Shown here: positions 26,795-36,058 of the stretch, one piece after another
How positions within the stretch are numbered: position 1 is the stretch's first letter
How the letters are laid out: each line of letters begins with the position of its first letter
Source of the DNA: Candidatus Kapaibacterium sp.
GTDB taxonomy: Bacteria > Bacteroidota > Ignavibacteria > Kapaibacteriales > UBA7675
DNA length: 64,000 nucleotides
Assembly: GCA_028284775.1 (NCBI GenBank)
Contig: JANQRB010000107.1
Coordinates: forward strand, 1-64,000
Direction: 5' to 3'
Notes under the pieces: model-generated
The model's input: the letters and a program-made list of their open reading frames with translations, nothing else
Databases searched by the model: none
Told to the model about the DNA's origin: nothing
Position numbers and translations under genes: made by a program

Positions 26795-29314
26795 ATGCGA
26801 GCGATTGAAAGTATTGTTGCGATTGGATTTAACAACCATCGGCATCCTGGCTCTGCGGTACGTCTGCTGCAGCTTGGATTTGTCGTTTTGACAGCCATCG
26901 TTTTGCAGGCAGTGACTTCGGAGATCCGGGCGCAATATGTGCCGAATCCGAGTTTTGAAGAGCGCGAGCCGATCCTTCTGTTGTGGCCGAATAATCACAC
27001 ACAACCTGGGGGAGATCAGATGTCGCGTTTGAATCATTGGTATAACCCGACTGAAGGTACGTCGGATTGGTATCACGAAAATGCCCTTCCGGTTTATCCC
27101 GGCGGACCTATATGGGTGGGTGTGCCGACGAACGTCGTGGGTGTGCAGGAAGCAATCGGTCAGGGATATGTGGGTATGATCATCCAGGACGATCACCGAG
27201 GAGCTTACCGCGAATACGTGCAAACTCAGTTGCTTCAGCCATTGCTTTTGGGGCAGCGATATCGCGTATCGTTTCAAGTGAGTCGGGCTGAAAACTATGG
27301 TACCGGTCACAGTATTAGAAACCTTGGTGCTCTTTTCAGCGAGCAGCCAATTCGGACTAATCTGTGGGATCCGCTTATCTACGAACCGCAAGTTCATTCA
27401 GATGTATTTTTGACGTCTACCGGCGGCCCCAACAATGATCAGTGGATGACAATTTCCAATATCTTTACGGTGCAGCATGAGGACAAGTATTTTATCACCT
27501 TAGGCAATTTTCAGTCTGATATCAGCGGCGATCAGGTTCAGCCGACTGTGCCGGTTGACGGTGAATTTACGACGTACTATTATGTTGACAATGTGGAGAT
27601 CGAGCTGTTAGAGCCCGATTGTACTTGTAATTACACTGTGGATGTTGCACGGGCAATTGAAGACCAGCCCGGCAAGTGCTGCTATGAAGTGACTATCACC
27701 AATCTCGCGAATGCCTGTCCAGCGCCTAACATTCGGCTGCGTGTCGGTAGCTACTGGCAGGAGTATCACTTGCAGCGGGCGCCGGCGCCGGGTGAAAGCG
27801 TAACGCTCGATTTCTGCGTCGACGAATTTCACGGCGAAACGAAAACGCTCGCGGTGGAAATGCAGGATCGCAACCGCGTGCCCATTTGCTCCCAGGAAAT
27901 CGAAACAGCGCTCGAATGCCCATGCGCCTGCTACGAAGTCGAATTCGAGCGCAATTACAACAAGGCTGATGAATGCTGCTATTTCGTTACTCTTAACGCT
28001 TTCGACAAGTCCTGCGACCTTCACAAAGTGCGCATTTCCAGTGGGCGTTTTCCGGGGCACGAATTTATTGAAGAGTTCAATCCTCCCCTTCAGGCGAACG
28101 GCTCGCGGACATTCGAGTATTGCGCACCAAGCACGGAATTCATTGCGATCGCCGAATTCGATGTGGAATTTTTGGATGCCAACGACATGGAATTATGCGA
28201 ACCGGCCATGGTGCCGATGTTGTGTCGTTGTGCTTGCGTCTCGACTATCGATGGATCACTCTCGGCACATCTCGAAGCGACAGAAAGCGTCGACGATATG
28301 TGCTGTTGGGATGTTGTATTAAACAACGATGCGGATTGTGACCGGGTGATTTTTGGCGTCAGCGTCGGCGGTCCGCTTCCATTAGTTGGATTTCCGTCAA
28401 CCGTCAATCCGGACTGGGTTGTAGAACCGCTTTTTGAAGGATTGCTCATCAGTGATTTTGGTTGGTCAAAAGTGGATGCCGGATTTAATGGTGCCTATGT
28501 TGAACCAAACTCGAGCGAAATTGTCGGAAGGATTTGTCTGCCTGCCGGAAGCGACCCGATGACTGTCGATTTGGCTGTCCATTATTCGCAGGCAACCAGT
28601 AGTTGTGAAGATATTGAGTTTGAGATCGACTGTCCATTGACGCCGGAAAACTGCTGCGACGTACTACACGCGGATATCGTCACCGAATGGGGCGGTACGC
28701 CTCCCTTCAATTGGGAGAATCCCTGCGGACGCTTCCTGCATCTTTTCCAGGATCGGAGCTTGGGCTGCAATGTGCACGGCATTCGCGTTACCGATGTCGG
28801 CAGCGGCGCTTTGCTGCTGGATGTACCCTATAACCCCGCGCCGGACGGCGTTGTGGATTTGAGTGATCCGACACGCGTGTGGCTGCACTACTATCTGCCC
28901 TGCGGCGGCGTCACGCGAACCATTCGGGTCGAATTTCTGGATATCCACGGGCAGCCCTTTTGCAGCGAAGAGATAAGTGCGTCATGTAACTGTCCCGGCG
29001 ATATTTTCTTACGACCCGGCGGCCTCGGTGCCACCGGCGGCGTTGAAACTGCGGGACCGGAAATTGTCTCGATACGCCCCAACCCCGCGCGCGACGATGC
29101 GGAGATTATTATGAACCTGACCGCGACCGGGGCCGCGACGTTGGAAGTATTTGACCTGTCGGGCAAGCTAATAGCGCACTATGATATCGGTCTGCGCTCC
29201 GCGGGCTCGCATGTCGTACGCCTGAGCGTGGCCGCCTTGCCGGCCGGAAGTTACCGAATGCGCCTGAATTCCGGCGGTCAACAGGTAACGCTGCCGTTCT
29301 CGGTTCTGCCCTGA
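26795..29314 (+). CDS. Cys-rich T9SS repeat protein, paralogue 1
   Basis: Start chosen at ATG 26795 (AGGTGAG immediately upstream) over a GTG nine bases earlier; 839 residues. The signal peptide has an unusually long basic N-region (~25 residues) before the hydrophobic core and ends near IRAQ. Residues ~48-270 start YVPNPSFEE and contain GTSDWYH, GYVGM and YREYVQTQLLQPL, a carbohydrate-binding-like N-terminal module frequent in Bacteroidota. Four ~90-residue cysteine-rich repeats follow; most start with C-x-C, then C-C-Y/W-x-V and end near LDFC, F-EYC or similar. The C-terminus is a T9SS tail (SIRPNPARDDAEIIMNL to LPFSVLP). Secreted; the cysteines probably form disulfides outside the cell. 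A strong terminator follows. Confidence 0.75.
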   Translation: MRAIESIVAIGFNNHRHPGSAVRLLQLGFVVLTAIVLQAVTSEIRAQYVPNPSFEEREPILLLWPNNHTQPGGDQMSRLNHWYNPTEGTSDWYHENALPVYPGGPIWVGVPTNVVGVQEAIGQGYVGMIIQDDHRGAYREYVQTQLLQPLLLGQRYRVSFQVSRAENYGTGHSIRNLGALFSEQPIRTNLWDPLIYEPQVHSDVFLTSTGGPNNDQWMTISNIFTVQHEDKYFITLGNFQSDISGDQVQPTVPVDGEFTTYYYVDNVEIELLEPDCTCNYTVDVARAIEDQPGKCCYEVTITNLANACPAPNIRLRVGSYWQEYHLQRAPAPGESVTLDFCVDEFHGETKTLAVEMQDRNRVPICSQEIETALECPCACYEVEFERNYNKADECCYFVTLNAFDKSCDLHKVRISSGRFPGHEFIEEFNPPLQANGSRTFEYCAPSTEFIAIAEFDVEFLDANDMELCEPAMVPMLCRCACVSTIDGSLSAHLEATESVDDMCCWDVVLNNDADCDRVIFGVSVGGPLPLVGFPSTVNPDWVVEPLFEGLLISDFGWSKVDAGFNGAYVEPNSSEIVGRICLPAGSDPMTVDLAVHYSQATSSCEDIEFEIDCPLTPENCCDVLHADIVTEWGGTPPFNWENPCGRFLHLFQDRSLGCNVHGIRVTDVGSGALLLDVPYNPAPDGVVDLSDPTRVWLHYYLPCGGVTRTIRVEFLDIHGQPFCSEEISASCNCPGDIFLRPGGLGATGGVETAGPEIVSIRPNPARDDAEIIMNLTATGAATLEVFDLSGKLIAHYDIGLRSAGSHVVRLSVAALPAGSYRMRLNSGGQQVTLPFSVLP

Positions 29315-29687
29315 TCGCCTGATATAATTGGCCTGAGTTTTGGACATCTGTTAAAGCAAAAGCCGCCTCGCGAGGGGCGGCTTTTCGTCGTTTGATGCTT
29401 TTACCACTTTTCTCTGGGAGCTACTGTCGAATAATTGTTCAGCATCGAGTATGGAAATTTCTAATAGCGGCATTTAGTCTATCGTATGCACTTCAGCTGC
29501 GTCACGTCTGTGCCTGGCAGATCTGAAGTCTCCACCCTTCTTTTTTTCATCGCTTGTGCTTTGCAGTGAGGATCATTGTTGCAGGCTTTCAGCCTGCCGC
29601 AATATGGCTTGCCCGCTGGGTTGTGTTCATGGCCGCAAGCTGTCCCGCTCCAAATTCCCTTATTCCCAAAGTGTAAAGGAGATTGAA
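29315..29687. other. Gap between the two Cys-rich paralogues
   Basis: Holds the terminator at 29358-29386 and a ~300-bp leader. The downstream frame is open from about 29556, but the ribosome binding site AGGAGA at 29675-29680 points to the later ATG at 29688. Confidence 0.6.
29358..29386 (+). terminator. Intrinsic terminator after Cys-rich paralogue 1
   Basis: AAAAGCCGCC and GGCGGCTTTT form a perfect 10-bp stem around an 8-nt loop, with T residues continuing the right arm. About 45 bp after the stop codon. Confidence 0.9.
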
Positions 29688-32228
29688 ATGTACTGTACTC
29701 CGAGTGTTAATGGACGCCGGCTGACTACAGACCGGATTTGCCGTTTCGCTTCGCGCTTCCTGCGAAGCGGGTTTTTAATCACCCTCTTCCTGGCTTTGCA
29801 GGTGACGCAGCTACCCCTATGGTCTCAATATGTACCGAATCCGAGCTTTGAGCTGCAGGATCCAAATTGTTCGGTATGCCCGGCCTGGCCAAGTTCCCTG
29901 ACCCAACCGTGGGACAACCAGATCGACAGACTACTGGGCTGGGACCTTCCGACCGGTGGAACGAGCGACTGGTATCACGTAAACGCCGAACCGCCGGCTC
30001 CGGGAAGTCCGATTATCATGGGGGTGCCGTCAAATTGGGCCGGGATGCAATTGGCCCATGGTCAAGGCTACGTCGGCATTATTATCGGCCGTATTAATTC
30101 CGGCAGCGCGGAATATCGCGAGTACGTTCAAGCTCGCTTATTGCAGCCGCTGTTGCTTGGGCAAAAGTATGCTGTTTCTTTTCAGGTTGTCCGCGCAGAA
30201 CATCCTGATTTCAATTACAGCATTAAGAACATCGGCGCTTGCTTCAGTGCCACCTCAATGTGGAATACCAGCAGCCTGCCTCTGGCCTGTCAACCTCAGG
30301 TTCATTCCGATGTCTTGTTAACTTCCACCGGTGGTCCTAATGACGATCAGTGGATTACGATTTCCGACAATTTCACCGTGCAGCATGAGGATAAGCACTA
30401 CATTACCATCGGTAATTTTCAACCACAGATGATTTACGACCAGGTTGATCCGCAGGTTTTTCCCGGGGAACCATTTAAAGCGTATTACTTTGTCGATAAC
30501 GTTGAAGTCGAGCTGTTGCCGTCGGACTGCATATGCAACTTCGACGTACAGGTTGAACGCGCAAGCGAAGATGAAGCCGGTAAGTGCTGCTATAAGGTAA
30601 CGATCAGCAGCCTGGAAAATGCCTGTCCGCTCTCGAATGTTAACCTGCGTGTCGGCACGGAATGGCAGGATTACAACCTCGATCCGGCCCTCGCCCCCGG
30701 CGAAAGCACGACGCTCGACTTCTGTGTCGATGAATTCCATAGCGGGTCGAAGACTTTGAAGGTGGAACTGCAGGACCGCAATCGTGTGCCTCTGTGTCCT
30801 CAGCCGATCGAGCGCGCGATCGAGTGCCCCTGCACTTGCTACGATGTCGAGTTCGAGCGCAACTATGCCAAAGCCGATGAATGCTGCTACATCGTGACCG
30901 TACGCGCTTTCGACAAATCTTGCGACCTGGACAAGCTGCGCATCACAAGCGGTCGCTTCCCCGGTCACGAGTTTGTTAAAGAGTTTAACCCGCCCCTGCA
31001 GGCTAACGGCACGCAAAGCTTCGAATACTGCGCGCCGTCCACGGACTTTACAAACTATGCCGAATTTGACATCGAGTTTCTCGACGCCGGCGACAACCAG
31101 ATTTGTGATCCGGCCCTCGTAGCGATGTTGTGCCGCTGCAAATGCTCTCAATCACAGGACGGCTCGCTCAGCGCCCGACTCGAACCGATCGCAGGCGGCG
31201 GCGACATGTGCTGCTGGGATGTTGTCCTGGCCAACGACCTGGATTGCGATCGCGTGATTTACGGCGTCAGCGTCGGCGGGTCGCCGGACATTATCGGATT
31301 CGAATCGACCTCCAACCCTGACTGGACCGAAGATCCGGTCTTCACAACGCTGGTCGGCGTGCGCTTCGGCTGGTCGAAGGTTGACCCCGGCTTTAACGGC
31401 GCTTACATCGGACCGAATTCCAGCGAAGTGGTAGGGCGCATTTGTCTTCCGGCCGGCAGCGACCCGGCAACGATCGAGTTGTTTGTTCACTACATAGCGC
31501 AGGATCCCAGTGGATCGTGTTTTGGAATTGAGGCCGATATCGACTGTCCGGAGGTACCCGCAAATTGCTGCGATGTGCTGCATGCGGACATCAGCATCGA
31601 ATCGGGCGGCGAGCCGCCAGCCCAGTGGGTAAACCCCTGCGGACGCTTCCTGCACTTGCATCAGGATCCGAGCCAGGGCTGCGACGTGCACGGCATCCGC
31701 GTCACCGATGTCGGCAGCGGGGCGCTGCTCTTTGAAGTTCCCTACGACCCGACACCCGCCGGCATCGTGGATTTAAGCGATCCCGCGAAAGTATGGCTGC
31801 GCTATGACCTGCCCTGCGGCGGCGCGACGCGCACTATCCGGATCGAATTTCTCGACGCCAACGGCCTGCCCTTCTGCAGCGAAGAAGAGAGCGCCTCCTG
31901 CTTCTGCCCCGGCGACATATCGCCGAAACCGGGCGGATTGGGTTCCATGCAGGACCTCGCTCCCGGTCAGCCGACGATCCTTGCGATACGCCCCAACCCG
32001 GCGCGCGACGATGCGGAGATAGTCATGAACCTGCCTGTGGCCGGCGAGGCGACAATCGAAGTGTTTAACCTTGCCGGACATCTGCTTGCGCAATACACGA
32101 TCGGTGCGCGTCCGGCCGGGTCCAATATTGTGCGTATCAGCGTCTCGGCTTTGACACCGGGTACCTACCAGATGCAACTGCGCATCGGCGACGCAATCAA
32201 CTCACAGCAGTTCACTGTCGTCCGCTAG
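29688..32228 (+). CDS. Cys-rich T9SS repeat protein, paralogue 2
   Basis: 846 residues from ATG 29688, preceded by AGGAGATTGAA. Very similar to paralogue 1 along its whole length: the same YVPNPSFE start after the signal peptide, GTSDWYH and GYVGI motifs, four cysteine-rich repeats with C-x-C..CCY-x-V spacing, the same CVDEF and KSCDL segments, and a matching tail (AIRPNPARDDAEIVMNL). The signal peptide N-region is again long (about 28 residues before the hydrophobic core). Each copy has its own terminator, so they are probably separate transcription units rather than one operon. Extracellular, disulfide-rich; function unknown. Confidence 0.75.
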   Translation: MYCTPSVNGRRLTTDRICRFASRFLRSGFLITLFLALQVTQLPLWSQYVPNPSFELQDPNCSVCPAWPSSLTQPWDNQIDRLLGWDLPTGGTSDWYHVNAEPPAPGSPIIMGVPSNWAGMQLAHGQGYVGIIIGRINSGSAEYREYVQARLLQPLLLGQKYAVSFQVVRAEHPDFNYSIKNIGACFSATSMWNTSSLPLACQPQVHSDVLLTSTGGPNDDQWITISDNFTVQHEDKHYITIGNFQPQMIYDQVDPQVFPGEPFKAYYFVDNVEVELLPSDCICNFDVQVERASEDEAGKCCYKVTISSLENACPLSNVNLRVGTEWQDYNLDPALAPGESTTLDFCVDEFHSGSKTLKVELQDRNRVPLCPQPIERAIECPCTCYDVEFERNYAKADECCYIVTVRAFDKSCDLDKLRITSGRFPGHEFVKEFNPPLQANGTQSFEYCAPSTDFTNYAEFDIEFLDAGDNQICDPALVAMLCRCKCSQSQDGSLSARLEPIAGGGDMCCWDVVLANDLDCDRVIYGVSVGGSPDIIGFESTSNPDWTEDPVFTTLVGVRFGWSKVDPGFNGAYIGPNSSEVVGRICLPAGSDPATIELFVHYIAQDPSGSCFGIEADIDCPEVPANCCDVLHADISIESGGEPPAQWVNPCGRFLHLHQDPSQGCDVHGIRVTDVGSGALLFEVPYDPTPAGIVDLSDPAKVWLRYDLPCGGATRTIRIEFLDANGLPFCSEEESASCFCPGDISPKPGGLGSMQDLAPGQPTILAIRPNPARDDAEIVMNLPVAGEATIEVFNLAGHLLAQYTIGARPAGSNIVRISVSALTPGTYQMQLRIGDAINSQQFTVVR

Positions 32229-32267
32229 GCCCTGTTGCAGCCTGACGAAAACAAGCGAAGTTAATAA

Positions 32268-32300
32268 AAAGGAGGCTGCACGACGGGGTAGCCTCCTTTG
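32268..32300 (+). terminator. Intrinsic terminator after Cys-rich paralogue 2
   Basis: AAAGGAGGCT (32268-32277) pairs with AGCCTCCTTT (32290-32299) around a 12-nt loop; the stem ends in TTT on the right arm. Confidence 0.85.
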
Positions 32301-32309
32301 GTTAACAAT

Positions 32310-32490
32310 TAATATATTTTCAAGTAAGTTGTCTCTAATCCCCCTCTTTGCGAAAGAAGGGCCAGGGGAGTTCGAAACGTCTGAAATTTTCAATCCATCA
32401 TCGCTCAGCGCTCGATCCAATCCTCGCTCTCTTACCTGAAAGTGGGAAGAGCATGCAGAAAATTTATTTGAAAGAAACACTGAAGAGTCC
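32310..32490. repeat. Dispersed repeat, copy C (downstream of the Cys-rich pair)
   Basis: Same block order as copy B (26590-26775), including CCCTCTTTGCGAAAG, AGGGGAGTTCGAAAC and TTTATTTGAAAG. The two copies bracket the two paralogous Cys-rich genes. Confidence 0.5.
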
Positions 32491-32554
32491 GGTTGTCAGA
32501 TGCGGCAACAGTGTTGACTCGGATTGTCGGGAAATGAACCCATCAATCAGAGCA

Positions 32555-34132
32555 TTATTCATAGCGTTTCTCCGTGCTGTCGAACTTGGCATTGAGCAGC
32601 AGAAAGCTCATGACATGGAGATCCTTAAACTTCTGTTCGAAAGTCGGAAAGGGCATCTGTACGCCATGCGGATAGGCATTGAGGTGACAGCGGGCGCAAC
32701 TGAAACCCTTCTGCGTGTAGGATTCCAGCGTTGTGTTAATCAGGTTTTGCGTGTTTGAGCTCTGTGCGCCGAGGATGCCGGGGCCTATTTCCGGGTTTGG
32801 CGTCCGATTCAGATTGCGGTTTTGCGTTCCGACCAGTTGATAATAATACCAGACCGACCCTTTGAGCTTTTCCCGGTAAATCGTGTTGACGGCCTGGATC
32901 TCTTCCGGGATCGGGGTCACGCGCGAGACATTAACTCTGGGACGAGCGTCGAGAGGCGGCAGCGCAGCGCCCTCGGGGATCGGCCTGGGGAAGATACCGG
33001 AATAGCCGCTGGAATCGTTGATGCTGTAACCATTGAGGTAGGGCGGCGGCGTAGCGCTGTTGCGGCCGCTGTTAAGGTTGGGATGCGCCGGGAGCGGCAA
33101 TGGGCCGCCATCGGGAAACAGCTCGACATTGTCGATCTGCTCGAAGGTGGAAGGCAGATGGCCGAACGGTGTCACCCGGTGGATATGCAGTCCGACGAGG
33201 CCGACGAGGTGCGGACCGCTGACGCTGCCGTCCGGCTCTTTGAACATAACTTCCCGCCGGTAGAAACGTCCGATGACATCGGCGTCCGGTCCTTCCGTTT
33301 TTAACACTTTCCACGCTGCTTTGTATTCGGTCATCCCCTGCAGGGCATAGGTCGGCAGGTCAAAGGAATCACGCAGGTAGAAGTCGGTCCCTGTCGGCAG
33401 CGGTTGAAAAAAACGAGCTCGTTCGCCCGGACGCAGCGGGGGCGGCGCCGATCCATTGCGGCTGACATAGTCAATGAAGTTTTTCACGGCACGGGTCTGA
33501 ACGCCCGCGTTGAAGTAGCGAAAAAAGGCAATATAGGAAAAGTATGCCTGGTTCATAGCCACTTCGTAGCGGAGGTATTCACCGTGTTGATCCGGTACCG
33601 GGCCGGTCGGAAAATTGGCATTGGTGTAGGGCTGGTTGATACCGTCGGCGAATTCGGAATAGTTGACCGAGTTAACATCGATAATGCGTTTGCCCGTTGC
33701 CGGATGCAGCGGCAGCGGTCCCCCGTCGTTCCAGTTGACGGGCCATTCGGAGGGCGGGAGGAACACCTCGTCCGGCCGGCGGTAGGTTTCCCATACGACG
33801 GGACCCTCCGACAGGCGCTCTGTCGTGATCGGCGCCAGACGCGCCAGGGTGTCGGGCTCGCCGCGCGCGCCGCCTTTCTTATGCGGCCAGTTAAGCGCGA
33901 TGAAGGATTGCCAGGCAAACTCGTTGATGTCGCGCTGACTGATGTTCGACTCCTCGTCCGGTGCATCCGCCGCGGGCATGTGCCGTTGGTTGATGTTGAA
34001 AGGCAGCAGCCAGGATTGCGGCGGCAGTTGCGGCTGCGGGTAGCCGGCATGAACCATCCCGCCATTCGTCAAATAATAAACGACACTCGCCAGGATAAGG
34101 ACAGCAGCGGCGATAAGGATACTTCGGCGCAT
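32555..34132 (-). CDS. Exported monoheme cytochrome c-like protein
   Basis: Start placed at ATG 34132 (GGAGAA seven bases upstream); 525 residues. An N-terminal hydrophobic helix (residues ~3-22) is a signal peptide or anchor. The N-terminal third has SQRDINEFAWQSFIALNWP and VVWETYRRPDEVFLP, shared by a group of periplasmic proteins that carry a single heme-binding site. Near the C-terminus C-A-R-C-H (a canonical CxxCH site) is followed by LNAYP, predicting one covalently bound heme. No axial-ligand Met can be assigned with confidence. Probable periplasmic electron-transfer or oxidoreductase-like protein; substrate unknown. It stands alone on the minus strand, with no obvious operon partner. 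Confidence 0.7.
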   Translation of the reverse strand: MRRSILIAAAVLILASVVYYLTNGGMVHAGYPQPQLPPQSWLLPFNINQRHMPAADAPDEESNISQRDINEFAWQSFIALNWPHKKGGARGEPDTLARLAPITTERLSEGPVVWETYRRPDEVFLPPSEWPVNWNDGGPLPLHPATGKRIIDVNSVNYSEFADGINQPYTNANFPTGPVPDQHGEYLRYEVAMNQAYFSYIAFFRYFNAGVQTRAVKNFIDYVSRNGSAPPPLRPGERARFFQPLPTGTDFYLRDSFDLPTYALQGMTEYKAAWKVLKTEGPDADVIGRFYRREVMFKEPDGSVSGPHLVGLVGLHIHRVTPFGHLPSTFEQIDNVELFPDGGPLPLPAHPNLNSGRNSATPPPYLNGYSINDSSGYSGIFPRPIPEGAALPPLDARPRVNVSRVTPIPEEIQAVNTIYREKLKGSVWYYYQLVGTQNRNLNRTPNPEIGPGILGAQSSNTQNLINTTLESYTQKGFSCARCHLNAYPHGVQMPFPTFEQKFKDLHVMSFLLLNAKFDSTEKRYE

Positions 34133-34789
34133 AGCATTTCTCCGGTTGTAGACTGATGGAATCGAGCAAAGGGTCCTTGCTGTGGAATGTGTATCCGCGT
34201 CGATTTCTCGTGATGGACGCGGACCCATGCGGCATCCCCGACACCTTTGCTTATGATGAAGCGTATAATGCGAATTTTTGGGGAAACAGCGAGCTTTGGA
34301 GTGGAGTCGGCAGGCAACCTGGCCTGCTGTTTCCAGCTACAAAAACTTTTTCTAGCCGATCTGATAACAACTGGTGACTGCGCTGACACCCTGCCCGTTT
34401 CCACGCGCTTCTTCGCCGGTCTTGATCTATTGCCCGGCGATTTACCGCTGCCGCGGCATTCCGCCAGGCTCTGAAGTCATCGATCGGCTCTGGCGCTTAC
34501 ATAAATCCACTTCAAGCAGAATTGTTGTGATTGAGCCAAACTTTGGTTCCGAGTCTTTAGCGGAAGATCAAATTGTCAGCATGACAAAGCACTTTGCTGC
34601 GGGCCTCATTTGCTTCCGGGTAAATTGTATCGTAAACAGTTTCCTGCTTATATTCTCAAAACTCTTGAGTTGTGATTCTACAATTCCATTGAAGAGTCTT
34701 TATCGTCTCGTCTTACAATTAGAGGCGTTGGAACCGATCCGATATCCTTCTCATCTCTGTTTAAATTCACAGACCCAGCTTAGGGAAGT
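34133..34789. other. Intergenic stretch without a supported gene
   Basis: About 650 bp. A plus-strand frame (34374-34793) runs into the next gene but has no ribosome binding site or domain. No strong hairpin or promoter match was seen. Confidence 0.5.
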
Positions 34790-35176
34790 ATGACACAGAC
34801 GCAAAACTCAATCCTTGCCTTCTCAAAAATCGATCTGGCCACCGGTAAAATCGAGGCGCTCCGCGACTATTACCGTGATGTATTCGGCCTGGAATTCCGG
34901 GAGCTCGATTTTGCCGGACACAAACACTTTATCACGACGATCGCCGGTATTGAACTGCTTTTGGCGCCCCTGGCTCCCGCCAATGTCGACCCCAATGCCA
35001 CCGGCATTCAACAGTTTCATCTGCGGGTGAAAGAGCTGACGCCCTTCGTGGAACGCGCCAAGGCCGGCGACTACAGCTTCAAAGAAATCCCGGAGTGGGA
35101 CGGAGGGGCCGCAGTTTGTCTCTGGGATCCGGACGGTAATCCTTGGATGCTTGTAGCGGAGACGAATGACGCGTGA
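34790..35176 (+). CDS. VOC (glyoxalase/bleomycin-resistance-like) superfamily protein
   Basis: 128 residues from ATG 34790, with AGGGAAGT just upstream. The pattern fits a single VOC unit with paired beta-alpha-beta-beta-beta modules: FSKIDLATGKIEALRDYYRDVFGLEF at the start and LWDPDGNPWMLV near the end. VOC proteins bind a metal in the cavity and catalyse isomerisation, ring cleavage or ligand binding; which one is not visible here. Cytoplasmic. The next small gene overlaps its 3' end by 11 bp, so both are probably translated from one transcript. Confidence 0.8.
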   Translation: MTQTQNSILAFSKIDLATGKIEALRDYYRDVFGLEFRELDFAGHKHFITTIAGIELLLAPLAPANVDPNATGIQQFHLRVKELTPFVERAKAGDYSFKEIPEWDGGAAVCLWDPDGNPWMLVAETNDA

Positions 35177-35438
35177 CCGAAGCGAGTCGGACTTGCGACA
35201 CGGTTTATATCGCGTATCGCCGACAAAGAACGCCGATGTAAGCTCAATCCTGAGGGGGCTAGGGCAGCAGGGCGCTTTGATGGGCGCGCAGGAGCATGAG
35301 GCTTTTTTCGTGACCGACGACGTCGACCCGGAACGAGCAATCAAGGAAGGCTATTATCTGCTGAGCTTCGGGATAACGTCCCGGAAGCCGGCCGAACGTA
35401 TCATCGTGACGATTCAGCAGCAGATGCAAAGGGACTGA
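35166..35438 (+). CDS. Small hypothetical protein coupled to the VOC gene
   Basis: 90 residues from ATG 35166, overlapping the VOC stop by 11 bp, which suggests translational coupling. Composition is normal for a cytoplasmic protein; strands AFFVTDDVD and GYYLLSFGI and a helix AERIIVTIQQQMQ are visible. I recognise no family. The overlap and direction are the main evidence that it is real. Confidence 0.5.
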   Translation: MTRDRSESDLRHGLYRVSPTKNADVSSILRGLGQQGALMGAQEHEAFFVTDDVDPERAIKEGYYLLSFGITSRKPAERIIVTIQQQMQRD

Positions 35439-35672
35439 GATCAGCTCGCTGTGATTCGATGTCTTACGCGCTTCGCATCGAGCGACTTTTGACGCGCCTT
35501 CCACCATATGCAGTGCCCATCATCCAACCGCGTCTGAGTTCCGGCGCTCCTGTACCTTGCGGGCGTAAATTTCATTGATAGGCCGTCCTTCCACCTTGCT
35601 TTCAGCCCAAAACAGGAGTTCCGTCATGCCCGGATTGTTTTCTGCCTGTGAATTCGCGAGATAATCCCGGGT

Positions 35673-36000
35673 TCACTCATAAAGGATACTGTTAAGTCCG
35701 CTGCGTTCTTCGCGGCTCGCAGCGCCGGCCATAGCATGGATATGTTTTATCAGAAATTTTTCAAAGTCGCCAATCTGCTTGTTAAGCGAGCGGTAGGCCG
35801 AGCGTATCAGTGTGTCAAGGCTTTCGAGCCGGCCCAGCTCATAGTGTACAATCACGAGCAGCAGGCGGGCAAAGGTTTTGAGATCCCGGCGCAATTCTCT
35901 AGCGGGGCTTGTCAGAAATTGGTGCAGACCCGTCAAAGCTTTGGCGTAATCGGCGCAGCAGAAGTGAAAGATAATGCAGTTGTAGCTCAACGTAGCGACA
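35673..36000 (-). pseudogene. C-terminal remnant of the helical-repeat (TPR-like) family
   Basis: From about 36000 down to the stop at 35673 the minus strand encodes LSYNCIIFHFCCADYAKAL, RELRRDLKTFARLLLVIVHYELG and FEKFLIKHI. This matches the C-terminal quarter of the families at 18364-19845 and 53543-55087 (LLYNAGIAHFVSGDFAASL, QDLQDSARILRLLVYFELE). The N-terminal three quarters are missing. The fragment has no start or ribosome binding site of its own, and its upstream frame overlaps the ArsR-type gene end. Probably a decaying third copy. Confidence 0.65.
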
Positions 36001-36058
36001 CACGTTACGCTGAGATGTTTATTATATTGTGCAGTTTTTCCGGAGACATGGTTTTGTC

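Larger units (their letters stand above)
32229..32554. other. Intergenic gap with terminator and repeat copy C
   Basis: Holds the terminator and a dispersed repeat. Convergent genes end on both sides; no gene seen. Confidence 0.6.

Noticed and set aside
34374..34793. 139-residue frame upstream of the VOC gene
   Set aside because: No ribosome binding site, no domain, runs into the VOC start.
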